Assembly (NCBI GenBank): GCA_023391105.1 | Contig: JAEWBO010000040.1 | Coordinates: 1 to 64,000, forward strand | Reading direction: 5' to 3' | Origin: Bacillota bacterium | GTDB taxonomy: Bacteria > Bacillota > Clostridia > Christensenellales > SZUA-584 | DNA length: 64,000 nucleotides | Shown here: one piece after another, positions 1 to 7,225 of the stretch | Layout of the letters: the number at the start of each line of letters is the position of its first letter | Position numbering within the stretch: the stretch's first letter is position 1 | Program-made: the position numbers and the translations under genes | The notes under the pieces: model-generated | Databases searched by the model: none | Seen by the model: the letters and a program-made list of their open reading frames with translations, nothing else | What the model was told of the DNA's origin: nothing

Positions 1-68
1 GCCATTCTCTGGCTCGGAACCCTTCTCATATCGGTTCCTGTCCCCCGCTTCTCGGGGATCGATTTCGT
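1..68 (-). other. leader region of a probable stable-RNA operon leaving the window
   Basis: This is non-coding on both strands. Read leftwards from the two promoters at 69-212 it contains short perfect inverted repeats: CCCC/GGGG around 41-56, GGAACC/GGTTCC around 16-38 and GCCA/TGGC at the edge. Strong tandem promoters followed by a structured non-coding leader are typical of rRNA or tRNA operons. The RNA itself is outside the window, so its identity is inferred. Confidence 0.4.
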
Positions 69-98
69 ATGTTACCAGACGCCAGAGGCGTTTGTCAA
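69..98 (-). promoter_or_regulatory. sigma-A type promoter P2 facing the left edge
   Basis: On the minus strand a perfect -35 TTGACA (plus 93-98) is followed by an 18-base spacer and a -10 TAACAT (plus 69-74). It lies about 110 bases downstream of a second promoter in the same orientation, a tandem arrangement common ahead of rRNA operons. Confidence 0.55.
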
Positions 99-183
99 CA
101 CCGTTCGAACTTGTACTTTCTGGCAGCTTTCCCGCCTGCGTCTTCGTCCGTTTTACGCTGCGCTGTTTAGCGAGCGCTCAAAT

Positions 184-212
184 ATACTATCAAACCTGCT
201 TGCTATTGTCAA
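184..212 (-). promoter_or_regulatory. sigma-A type promoter P1 with AT-rich upstream element
   Basis: The minus strand carries -35 TTGACA (plus 207-212), a 17-base spacer and -10 TAGTAT (plus 184-189). Directly upstream, plus 213-260 is almost pure A/T and resembles an UP element. A hairpin with arms AACGCTT/AAGCGTT (211-230) overlaps the -35. Read on the plus strand it is followed by only three T, so I do not call it a terminator. Confidence 0.6.
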
Positions 213-280
213 CGCTTTTTATTAAGCGTTTTTAATAAAAATATATAAATTTTTTCGGTTAAAATCCTTTGCATTGTTTG

Positions 281-1657
281 CTACACAAGCTGCTTAGCCC
301 ATTTGTATTTTCTGACTCTGGCAACACTGATAATCACTTTAATAATTTCTTCAATACATGTCATCAGCACCACAATCGAAAACGGAAGCTGTAATAGCAT
401 TCCGGCAATCACCGTCAACGGGACACCGATGCCCCAAAGAACGCCGATATCGATAGCTGCAGCACCCAGCGTATCCCCTCCGGCTCTAAGTATACCGTTC
501 ATATTGGTAAAGTTGATACCTCTTGCCCAGATAATAAGCGCAGCCAAAAGGAGCGAATCCCGCGCGTTACTAATAGCCTCAGCTGTAAGATTGGAAAAAG
601 GGAGCAGCATGACGTTGCGAAGCAATATGAAAGCTGGGCAAAGCAGTATAGATGACACAAAAACCGTTCGCAGCAGCCGCCACGCGTAATTTTTGGCTTG
701 GTCAATCTCTCCAGCACCAAGCTCATGTCCAATGAGTATACCTCCTGCACCGCCCAATGCGAGAAACAGTACGTTCATAAACTGCATAAGCGTACCGTAT
801 ACATTGTATGCAGCCGTAGAGGCCACACCTAGCGCTGCAAATGAAATACTGTACACCGTTACGCCGCCGGCCCAAAGCTGATCCTTTACGACAAGCGGAA
901 GCGCAGCTTTGAGATACGTTTGAACCATACTTTTTCCTGGCCATACAAAATCCCTTCTTCTTGCCGTAATGGGACTACCCGATCGCCGTGCGAAATAAAG
1001 CAGCAGAATCAGCTCAACCAGCGCGCCCGCAACCGTGGAAACCGCCGCAGCGGGAACACCGAGCTTTGGAAATCCAAAATTGCCCGTTACAAAGACACTG
1101 TCCGAAAGGATATTCAATACTGCGCCGGAAATAGAAGCAATCATTGGCAGCTTCACAATACCCATGGCGCGCAGCATACTGGCGAGCACTGACGAGACAG
1201 CCCAAATCGGATAAGCCATGCATACTATAGACAGGTATTCTGCCCCTATTTCGCGTACTTGATCGTTGGTTGACAGCACACTCATCGCTGCATCTCCAAA
1301 GAAGAACGAAACAACAAAGAAGATAATAGCAAGCAGCATCGTAAACATTACACTCACTGTGTACGTTTTTCTGATACCGGTTTGATCCTTGTCTTTTCCC
1401 CAATATTGGGCAACGAAAATCGCACCTGCGCTGAACAGAGCATTAAAGCCGCACCAGAGAAGCATCTGAATATTTCCCGCCTGACCAACAGCTCCGATAT
1501 ACTCATCACCAAGACCGCCCACAAACACCGTGTCAAAAATAAATAAGGATGACATTAAAAACTGTTCGAGCATGATAGGCAAAGCTAGACGAGTTAATTT
1601 ATTGGAGAAAGTTTTGTTTTGGGACATAAAAAGAACATTTTTAAAATCTGAAAACAT
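281..1657 (-). CDS. MATE family multidrug/cation antiporter
   Basis: The product is a twelve-helix MATE efflux protein of about 458 residues, which would export drugs or toxic metabolites in exchange for sodium or protons. The N-terminal helix region LTRLALPIMLEQFLM and the two repeated halves of hydrophobic segments are typical, and the length is normal. I place the start at the ATG at 1657 because AAGGGG lies just upstream. The longer frame would run back into a terminator hairpin at 1688-1718. The gene is monocistronic and preceded by a translated leader peptide and attenuator, which suggests induction by ribosome stalling or by a translation-affecting compound. The natural substrate cannot be told from sequence. 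Confidence 0.92.
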   Translation of the reverse strand: MFSDFKNVLFMSQNKTFSNKLTRLALPIMLEQFLMSSLFIFDTVFVGGLGDEYIGAVGQAGNIQMLLWCGFNALFSAGAIFVAQYWGKDKDQTGIRKTYTVSVMFTMLLAIIFFVVSFFFGDAAMSVLSTNDQVREIGAEYLSIVCMAYPIWAVSSVLASMLRAMGIVKLPMIASISGAVLNILSDSVFVTGNFGFPKLGVPAAAVSTVAGALVELILLLYFARRSGSPITARRRDFVWPGKSMVQTYLKAALPLVVKDQLWAGGVTVYSISFAALGVASTAAYNVYGTLMQFMNVLFLALGGAGGILIGHELGAGEIDQAKNYAWRLLRTVFVSSILLCPAFILLRNVMLLPFSNLTAEAISNARDSLLLAALIIWARGINFTNMNGILRAGGDTLGAAAIDIGVLWGIGVPLTVIAGMLLQLPFSIVVLMTCIEEIIKVIISVARVRKYKWAKQLV

Positions 1658-1687
1658 GTATAGACCCCTTATTCTCAAAATCAGATT

Positions 1688-1718
1688 AAAAAACCCTGAA
1701 AGCATATCGCCTTCAGGG
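1688..1718 (-). terminator. attenuator terminator in the MATE leader
   Basis: On the minus strand the arms CCCTGAA (1718-1712) and TTCAGGG (1700-1694) form a hairpin with further G-C pairs in the loop, followed by six T. It lies between the leader peptide and the MATE start codon, so it would stop transcription before the efflux gene unless disrupted. Confidence 0.75.
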
Positions 1719-1747
1719 CATGAAAGACATATATGGATGCATGTGCA

Positions 1748-1864
1748 TCACATTATGAAATCAGGCGAGAGGTGACAATAAGCTTTCCGGTAAAAGCAAC
1801 TAATTGCCTTTACGATATTCATGTATGCGTGACGAATGCAGTGAATCTGCATAAAACCGAACAT
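1748..1864 (-). CDS. 38-residue leader peptide upstream of MATE gene
   Basis: A short frame starts with ATG at 1864 behind a near-perfect Shine-Dalgarno (AGGAGGTG) and ends with TGA at 1748, 30 bases before the attenuator hairpin. The peptide begins MFGFMQIHCIRHAYM and is rich in His, Cys, Tyr and Met. TCACCTC near its 3' end is complementary to GAGGTGA of its own ribosome site, so the leader RNA can fold on itself. Position, ribosome site and downstream terminator match regulatory leader peptides of antibiotic-inducible resistance genes. The sensed signal is unknown. Confidence 0.7.
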   Translation of the reverse strand: MFGFMQIHCIRHAYMNIVKAISCFYRKAYCHLSPDFIM

Positions 1865-1896
1865 CCTCTCACCTCCTTGATTCATTATAGGTTTTC

Positions 1897-1925
1897 ATCT
1901 TACAGACTAATCAGATAAAAGTCAA
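1897..1925 (-). promoter_or_regulatory. promoter of the MATE leader transcript
   Basis: The minus strand reads -35 TTGACT (1925-1920), 17-base spacer, -10 TAAGAT (1902-1897). The transcript would start near 1890 and carry the leader peptide. Confidence 0.65.
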
Positions 1926-1965
1926 GTTATATTATCCCTTTATTTTGATTATTTTGGTTAGTCTG
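1903..1965. promoter_or_regulatory. inverted pair of CAGACTAA sites in the divergent promoter region
   Basis: CAGACTAA at 1903-1910 and its reverse complement TTAGTCTG at 1958-1965 face each other across the MATE promoter. The similarity extends to CAGACTAAYCARA in both. One copy lies within the -10/-35 spacer of the minus-strand promoter, the other upstream of it and close to the plus-strand promoter at 1999. This is a plausible operator for a regulator of one or both divergent genes. No regulator gene is adjacent. Confidence 0.45.
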
Positions 1966-1998
1966 GGTAGCGTTTTTTTTATTTTATATAGTACCGTC

Positions 1999-2028
1999 TT
2001 GCGTTTAAACACATGAGGCTTTTATAAT
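1999..2028 (+). promoter_or_regulatory. promoter of the membrane protein at 2061
   Basis: TTGCGT (1999-2004), 18-base spacer and a perfect TATAAT (2023-2028) lie 30 bases upstream of the gene at 2061. Confidence 0.55.
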
Positions 2029-2060
2029 GTAAAACAAATATGATATTTAACGGGGTTGTT

Positions 2061-2804
2061 ATGAAACGTATACGTTTTATCCATGTCATCATTCTTTTTT
2101 TGATTGTGCTGTCTGCCGTGTTCTTTATACTTCAACTGGTTTTGTTTCACAATGTTGAAGAATCGGGGTTCCTGTTCTTTCAGGACATGATGTTCCTGCC
2201 GCTTCATATACTGCTGGTCACCTTCCTGTTAGACAGGGTGCTTAGTACGCGAGAAAAACGAGAACGGCTTGAGCAGGTCAATATCGTTATCAGCGCATTT
2301 TTCAGCGAAACGGGGGCAGACGCACTAAGAACGTTAAACACTGTGATTATGGAGCTTGATAAGGTTAGAGAACTTGTCAGCATGAAGCCAACGTGGAATG
2401 ATAAAGAATTTGATACCGCGGCACTCGCAATGAAAAGCTTTCCCGTTCACGCTAATATTGACACACAGAAGCTGAATAGCTTAAAAAGCTCACTTCCCTC
2501 AAAAGAAGAAATTGTGAAAATGTTTGCGAATCCCAACCTCCTGGAGCATGATACGTTCACAGATATGCTTTGGGCGCTCTACCACCTTGTGGATGAGATA
2601 TCCAACAGGCAGGATATTCAAGCACTGCCTAAAACGGATATCGACCACCTGAAAGGCGATATCGTTCGCATTTACAATCTGCTTGCCTACGAGTGGGTGA
2701 TCTATATGAAGCATTTAAAGTCGCGCTATCCGTATCTCTGGTCGCTCGCCATACGCAAAAATCCGTTCAGCGATCATGCATCTATTATCATTCAGGAATC
2801 CTGA
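2061..2804 (+). CDS. membrane-anchored protein of unknown function
   Basis: I do not recognise the family. The start at 2061 (MKRIRFIH) is preferred over an ATG seven codons earlier because GGGG lies just upstream. Two hydrophobic helices in the first 60 residues are followed by about 185 mostly helical, charged, soluble residues. The arrangement suggests a small sensor or scaffold facing the cytoplasm, but that is only inference. It is transcribed divergently from the MATE gene and shares the region with paired CAGACTAA motifs. Its 3' end overlaps the end of tcdA by 13 bases in convergent orientation. Confidence 0.75.
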   Translation: MKRIRFIHVIILFLIVLSAVFFILQLVLFHNVEESGFLFFQDMMFLPLHILLVTFLLDRVLSTREKRERLEQVNIVISAFFSETGADALRTLNTVIMELDKVRELVSMKPTWNDKEFDTAALAMKSFPVHANIDTQKLNSLKSSLPSKEEIVKMFANPNLLEHDTFTDMLWALYHLVDEISNRQDIQALPKTDIDHLKGDIVRIYNLLAYEWVIYMKHLKSRYPYLWSLAIRKNPFSDHASIIIQES

Positions 2805-3571
2805 TTCTCATTCTCACTTGTCAGGTCTTTGATGACTTCGCCCGCCAATATCAACCCCGCCACGGATGGAACAAAAGCCACGCTGCCGGGCACTTGACGC
2901 CTGACTGTGCATTTTCTCTGGGTACCGGGCGGACAGACACAGCCCGTTTTGCAGCTCAATCCCGCATCCTCACGCGGTTTGATCGCCTCTTCTCTCGAAT
3001 AAACAACCTTGAGCGATTCGATGCCGCGCACGCGAAGCTCCCGGCGCATCACCTTAGCAAGTGGGCACACCGACGTTTTGTAGATATCCGCGACTTCGAA
3101 GCGCGTGGGATCCAACTTATTTCCAGCGCCCATGCAGCTGATGATGGGAACAGACGCAGCTCTTGCACGCTCGATCAGCGTGAGCTTGGACGACACTGTA
3201 TCGATCGCGTCCACAATATACGAATACGCTGACAGATCATATTCGTCGGCGTTGTGCACCGTATAAAAGCACGCATGTGTCTCAACATCGCATTGCGGAT
3301 TGATTGAAAGTATGCGCTCTTTTGCAGCCTCCACCTTGCTGCGTCCCACCGTGTCATGTGTGGCGATTAGCTGGCGATTGATATTCGTCAAACAAACCTT
3401 GTCATCGTCAAACAAAGCAAGGCCGCCCACGCCGCTTCGCGCAAGCGCCTCTACCGTAAACGAACCCACACCGCCCACGCCGAACACTGCCACCGTTGCG
3501 TTTCTGAGCCTGTCCATCGCCGCCGGTCCGAGCAGCAGCTCCGTCCGTGAAAAAGCGCCAAGCTTTGTCAT
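2792..3571 (-). CDS. tcdA: tRNA threonylcarbamoyladenosine dehydratase (TcdA/CsdL family)
   Basis: This is a ThiF/E1-like ATP-dependent enzyme that converts t6A37 of ANN-decoding tRNAs to the cyclic ct6A form. The nucleotide-binding loop GVGGVGS is at residues 31-37, followed by an acidic strand end (LFDDD) and NINRQL, all typical of the E1 fold. A Cys-rich stretch (KTGCVCPPG) near residue 210 is found in this subfamily. Length 259 is normal. The start overlaps the ridA stop by four bases (ATGA), indicating a two-gene operon. Confidence 0.9.
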   Translation of the reverse strand: MTKLGAFSRTELLLGPAAMDRLRNATVAVFGVGGVGSFTVEALARSGVGGLALFDDDKVCLTNINRQLIATHDTVGRSKVEAAKERILSINPQCDVETHACFYTVHNADEYDLSAYSYIVDAIDTVSSKLTLIERARAASVPIISCMGAGNKLDPTRFEVADIYKTSVCPLAKVMRRELRVRGIESLKVVYSREEAIKPREDAGLSCKTGCVCPPGTQRKCTVRRQVPGSVAFVPSVAGLILAGEVIKDLTSENENQDS

Positions 3572-3951
3572 GGGCAGACCGCCACCGCTTCTATCTCCAC
3601 CAGCACATCCTTAGGCAAACGCGCCACCTCAACACACGAACGTGCGGGATATGGCGCTTCAAAATACTGCGCATACACTACGTTTATTTTCGCAAAGTCG
3701 TTCATGTCCTTAATAAACACCGTTGTCTTCACGACATCTTTAAACCCGACGCCCGCACAATCCAAAACCGCTCTCAGATTTTCCATTACGCGGATCGTCT
3801 GCGCTTCGATGCCGCCCGTTACAATTTCGCCTGTCGCCGGATCAATGGCAATCTGTCCCGATGTATAGATGAAAGCGCCTGTCTTAACCGCCTGCGCGTA
3901 CGGCCCGATAGCCGCAGGGGCTTCATCCGTCATTATCTGTTCTTTGTTCAT
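3568..3951 (-). CDS. ridA: RidA family reactive enamine/imine deaminase
   Basis: RidA hydrolyses reactive 2-aminoacrylate and related enamines released by PLP enzymes, protecting metabolism. The 127-residue protein carries the family pattern: AIGPYAQAV near the N-terminus, SGQIAIDP, and the PARSCVEVARLP segment whose Arg is the substrate-carboxylate ligand. The ATG at 3951 is chosen because GGTG sits five bases upstream. Translationally coupled to tcdA. Confidence 0.92.
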   Translation of the reverse strand: MNKEQIMTDEAPAAIGPYAQAVKTGAFIYTSGQIAIDPATGEIVTGGIEAQTIRVMENLRAVLDCAGVGFKDVVKTTVFIKDMNDFAKINVVYAQYFEAPYPARSCVEVARLPKDVLVEIEAVAVCP

Positions 3952-4135
3952 ATACGCACCTTTCATCAATAGCACATGTACTATTAATGCCGAATCATCG
4001 ATATAACGGCATTAAAGCAAGTGCCAGTCAATTTCCTTAACTATAGCGTATTCTATTTTTTGATGCAACGGCAATATCTTTTCAATCAAAAAAGGCAAGA
4101 TTATAATTGGTTATCTGCCAGTTGCTCATATTGTA

Positions 4136-4170
4136 ATTAGACTAATTGTCATTAGACTAATTGTCATTAG
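4136..4170. repeat. 2.3 tandem copies of a 15-base repeat
   Basis: ATTAGACTAATTGTC occurs at 4136-4150 and 4151-4165, followed by ATTAG. Each unit contains the near-palindrome AATTAGACTAATT. It lies in the 298-base intergenic region 3952-4249, upstream of ridA and downstream of spoIIM. I see no other feature there apart from a weak CCTCTT/AAGAGG hairpin near 4218-4240. Confidence 0.7.
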
Positions 4171-4249
4171 CCTCACATATATTCTAAAATTCAGAAGAGG
4201 GTACTAAAAGTATTCAACCTCTTGAGATTCTAATAAGAGGTCTTCATTC

Positions 4250-4870
4250 TTATACAAGCTTCATCAATGCAGGCGTAAGCAGCGATTCTATGAGCACGCC
4301 GGCAAGCCCCACCGCATAGACAGACAACATTTTTATTATATACGGTCTGGAGGAAATCAGCTTATCCTGTGGCGTTTTAGGAATGTGGCGCGTTTTAAAC
4401 ACCTGAATCACGTTATTGATGCCAAAAACACCTGCTTTGCATATACAGGGGATCAGAACAAGGTTGGGCAAGAATGTACAAACCACAATAGCGAGAAATC
4501 CCCCTATGCTCATATCCAGCGCGAGCACGCCGACTGTAAATCCCACACAGAAGCCTTTAAATATCAGCGCAGCCGCAATCACAGGAATGCCAAGCATCAT
4601 CATTGAAAAAACCGTGACGACACCAAAAATCAACGTATGATTCAGAAATGAATGAAAAAAAATGCCCCAGAAATTCGGATCGGTGGATTTGACAGATATG
4701 AAAAGCGAGTCTTTGTAGCTATCCAGCGCTTCCTTGGTGCCCATCTGCAAATTGCTCACGGTGAACGTTCCCGCCGTGATGCCCACAACAAGAAAAAAGA
4801 CGATTAACAGATACTGTCCTTTGTTGTCCAGTACATCGGTAAAAATGCGTCTTTTTGTATTCTCCAGCAA
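4250..4870 (-). CDS. spoIIM: stage II sporulation protein M
   Basis: SpoIIM is a polytopic membrane protein that forms the D-M-P peptidoglycan-degrading complex driving engulfment of the forespore. The roughly 206-residue product has the family layout: cytoplasmic N-terminus, an initial helix (YLLIVFFLVVGITAGTF), a periplasmic segment, then several helices. An upstream GTG at 4885 is in frame, but GGAGG at the right distance favours TTG at 4870. It follows spo0A by about 60 bases on the same strand, so co-transcription is possible. Confidence 0.88.
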   Translation of the reverse strand: MLENTKRRIFTDVLDNKGQYLLIVFFLVVGITAGTFTVSNLQMGTKEALDSYKDSLFISVKSTDPNFWGIFFHSFLNHTLIFGVVTVFSMMMLGIPVIAAALIFKGFCVGFTVGVLALDMSIGGFLAIVVCTFLPNLVLIPCICKAGVFGINNVIQVFKTRHIPKTPQDKLISSRPYIIKMLSVYAVGLAGVLIESLLTPALMKLV

Positions 4871-4929
4871 GCTCACCGCCTCCACATATCATCTGTAATG
4901 ATTAATATGCGGTGGGGATGCAACGTATG

Positions 4930-5718
4930 CTAATCAACGTATTTGAGCTCAGTATTAAGCTTGTCGGCAAGCATCGCGATGAATTCACCGTTGGTGGGCT
5001 TTCCCTTAGTATCAAGTATTGTGTAGCCGAAGAAGCCCTCAAGCACTTCAATATTGCCACGATTCCACGCTGTTTCAATGGCGTGCCGCATCGCTCGTTC
5101 TACCCTTTGCGGCGTGGAATTGTGCTTCCGCGCAACGGTTGTATAGAGCCCCGTGGTGAGATGGCTCATTAGCTCAAAATCATCGTGCACCATCAATATG
5201 GCATCACGAAGGTAATGGTAGCCCTTGATGTTGGCGGTGATGCCCACCTTTTTGATATGATCTGTGACAATTTGGCTCGGGTCGGGCTCTTCTCTGCTTC
5301 CAAAAACGCGTGTACCTGTGGTTTCATAAGCCATCAGTTCGAGAACACGTCTCTTGAAAACTTCCTTGTCGAACGGCTTCAAAAAAACGTAATCAACATT
5401 GTAGTTTTCCGCTTTTCTCAGCACAAAATCGAGATTCACAGCCGACGTCATAACCACCTTAGTTTCCGCTCTGTAGCCATCTCTCCCGAGCTCTTCCAGC
5501 ACTGCGAAACCGTCGAGCACGGGCATGATAAGATCGACAACCAAAAGATCCGGCGAATGCTTTTTTGTCAGTGTATACGCTTGTGTCCCCTCGAATGCAA
5601 AATCGACAATCTCAAACTTATCCGTTTCCAAAAGGAAAGATGATACCAGTCTCAGGTAATCCCGATTACTGTCAGCAAGAATAACCCGATATTTACCCTG
5701 CTCTTTATACTCATTCAT
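4930..5718 (-). CDS. spo0A: sporulation master regulator Spo0A
   Basis: Response regulator that, when phosphorylated, starts sporulation and binds 0A boxes. Receiver domain at residues 10-125: phospho-acceptor Asp62 in VVDLIMPVLDG, Thr91 and Lys114 are all present. The C-terminal DNA-binding domain has the Spo0A-specific recognition helix (PQRVERAMRHAIETAWNRGN). One oddity: the usual acidic pair binding magnesium is Asp16-Ser17 here instead of Asp-Asp. Located immediately downstream of spoIVB, the standard Firmicutes order. An exact 0A box and a sigma-H-like promoter precede it, consistent with autoregulation. Confidence 0.97.
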   Translation of the reverse strand: MNEYKEQGKYRVILADSNRDYLRLVSSFLLETDKFEIVDFAFEGTQAYTLTKKHSPDLLVVDLIMPVLDGFAVLEELGRDGYRAETKVVMTSAVNLDFVLRKAENYNVDYVFLKPFDKEVFKRRVLELMAYETTGTRVFGSREEPDPSQIVTDHIKKVGITANIKGYHYLRDAILMVHDDFELMSHLTTGLYTTVARKHNSTPQRVERAMRHAIETAWNRGNIEVLEGFFGYTILDTKGKPTNGEFIAMLADKLNTELKYVD

Positions 5719-5786
5719 TTGTTACTTAGTGCCTGCCTTTTCTATTAATGTGTTTGAATAGTGATTTTAAATAATAGCATTAATAA

Positions 5787-5863
5787 ATTCAACGCAAACA
5801 TTCAAATCCCTTCTCGGTTAAGCAATTAAATCAAAAAACCCTAAAATTCAACATAATTCGACA
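5787..5863 (-). promoter_or_regulatory. spo0A upstream region: 0A box and sigma-H-like promoter
   Basis: The minus strand carries an exact 0A box TGTCGAA (plus 5857-5863). About 50 bases closer to spo0A lie GGGATTT (5810-5804) and, 13 bases on, GAATTTATT (from 5790), resembling sigma-H -35 and -10 elements. In known sporeformers spo0A is controlled by Spo0A~P and sigma-H. The same arrangement is inferred here. Confidence 0.55.
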
Positions 5864-5878
5864 TGCTCAGTCCAATGC

Positions 5879-7141
5879 TCAGTCCATCTGCGCAAGCATC
5901 CAGTCAGCAAACAACCCGTATCCTTTGGTGGGATTGTTTACAAAAACATGCGTCACGGCACCGACGAGTTTCCCGTTTTGTATAATTGGGCTTCCGCTCA
6001 TACCCTGAACGATGCCGCCTGTTTTTTGCAGCAGTTCTTCGTCAGTAATACGAACCACAAGGCTCTTTTGTTCAGGCGCGTTTTGGGCATTAACTTTGAT
6101 GATTTCACAGTCAAATTCCTTGACGCCCTCATGATCGATCGTCGAGAGAATCGTTGCACGCCCCAGCATCACTTCATCAGGCCGGGCAACAGGTATGGGT
6201 TTGGAGAACGCCTCAAGATTCACGTTGTCATACAGCGTCCCATATATGCCGTAATCTGTGTTTTTACGAATTAGCCCCATGTTGCCGGACGCGCTGGAAA
6301 AGTAGCCTTTGATTTCTCCCGGCACGCCGTTCTCTCCCTTGTTAATCTGTATAACTTCCGAATAGTAGATCTCGCCTTCCTTAACGCTTAACACACTGCC
6401 TGTATCCAGATCGCAGATGGCATGGCCAAGACCGCCAAACCATTTGTCATCCGGATCGACAAATGTCAATGTACCCACACCGGCCGTGCTGTCTCTGACC
6501 CACACACCGAGGCGCATCTTGCTGTCTTTATAATCCACAACAGGTGTGACATTGAGATTCAGCGTTCGTCCTTCTCTGTCCACCACTACACCGAGTGTGC
6601 CGTCAGATTCATCCACAATTTCACTGACATGATTGGCGTTCTCCACCGTTATGCCGTTTATGCTGACAATCACGTCACCCGGAAGCATGCCCGCCTCCCG
6701 CGCTGGATTGACGGTGGTGCCGTTTTCCATCTCGATTCCCGTGATGCCGACGACGAGCGCACCTTTCGTGTACAGCGTCACGCCGATGCTCTGGCCTCCC
6801 GGTATGACCATCACTTCGTCACTGACATTGACCTTTACCTTTTTGACCGGCAATCCGAACAACGACAGTTCAATTGTCGCGTCACCGTTTTCTACAGACT
6901 CTATCACAAGCGGGCTTTGCATGCCCGTCGCCTCTGCCAATGATTCACCCGAAAGACTAATCACACCTGTGGATTCCACATCGGCCTTCACAGGCAAACC
7001 CAGATCAATCGCCTTTTGTGTTCCTCTTTGTATATATATTTCATTCGGTATATTTGAATAACTTTGTACGGCGGGCAAAAAATAGACCGCACATAATACA
7101 GCAACAAACAGTATACCAAAAACCCTGATAATCTTTTTCAA
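5879..7141 (-). CDS. spoIVB: SpoIVB serine peptidase
   Basis: SpoIVB is secreted from the forespore into the intermembrane space and triggers sigma-K activation by cutting SpoIVFA. Visible are an N-terminal signal-anchor helix, a PDZ domain (about residues 120-200, with REAGMLPGDVIVSING) and a C-terminal S55 peptidase domain with GLGHAICDLDTG (catalytic His) and MSGSPIIQNGK (catalytic Ser). An ATG at 7156 is in frame, but GAGAGGTG best serves TTG at 7141, giving 420 residues. It lies between recN and spo0A, as in Bacillus. Confidence 0.95.
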   Translation of the reverse strand: MKKIIRVFGILFVAVLCAVYFLPAVQSYSNIPNEIYIQRGTQKAIDLGLPVKADVESTGVISLSGESLAEATGMQSPLVIESVENGDATIELSLFGLPVKKVKVNVSDEVMVIPGGQSIGVTLYTKGALVVGITGIEMENGTTVNPAREAGMLPGDVIVSINGITVENANHVSEIVDESDGTLGVVVDREGRTLNLNVTPVVDYKDSKMRLGVWVRDSTAGVGTLTFVDPDDKWFGGLGHAICDLDTGSVLSVKEGEIYYSEVIQINKGENGVPGEIKGYFSSASGNMGLIRKNTDYGIYGTLYDNVNLEAFSKPIPVARPDEVMLGRATILSTIDHEGVKEFDCEIIKVNAQNAPEQKSLVVRITDEELLQKTGGIVQGMSGSPIIQNGKLVGAVTHVFVNNPTKGYGLFADWMLAQMD

Positions 7142-7225
7142 AAAAACACCTCTCATCGACTTGTTGTTATTATTGTCGTTTGAGGCTGTTCAATTTATAC
7201 TTTGAAATAATCTCAAGGTTTTGTT

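Noticed and set aside
211..230. AACGCTT/AAGCGTT hairpin as terminator of the MATE gene
   Set aside because: On the minus strand no T-run follows; it overlaps the -35 of a strong promoter instead.
303..689. Plus-strand frame opposite the MATE gene
   Set aside because: It is a shadow of the minus-strand membrane protein gene with no ribosome site.
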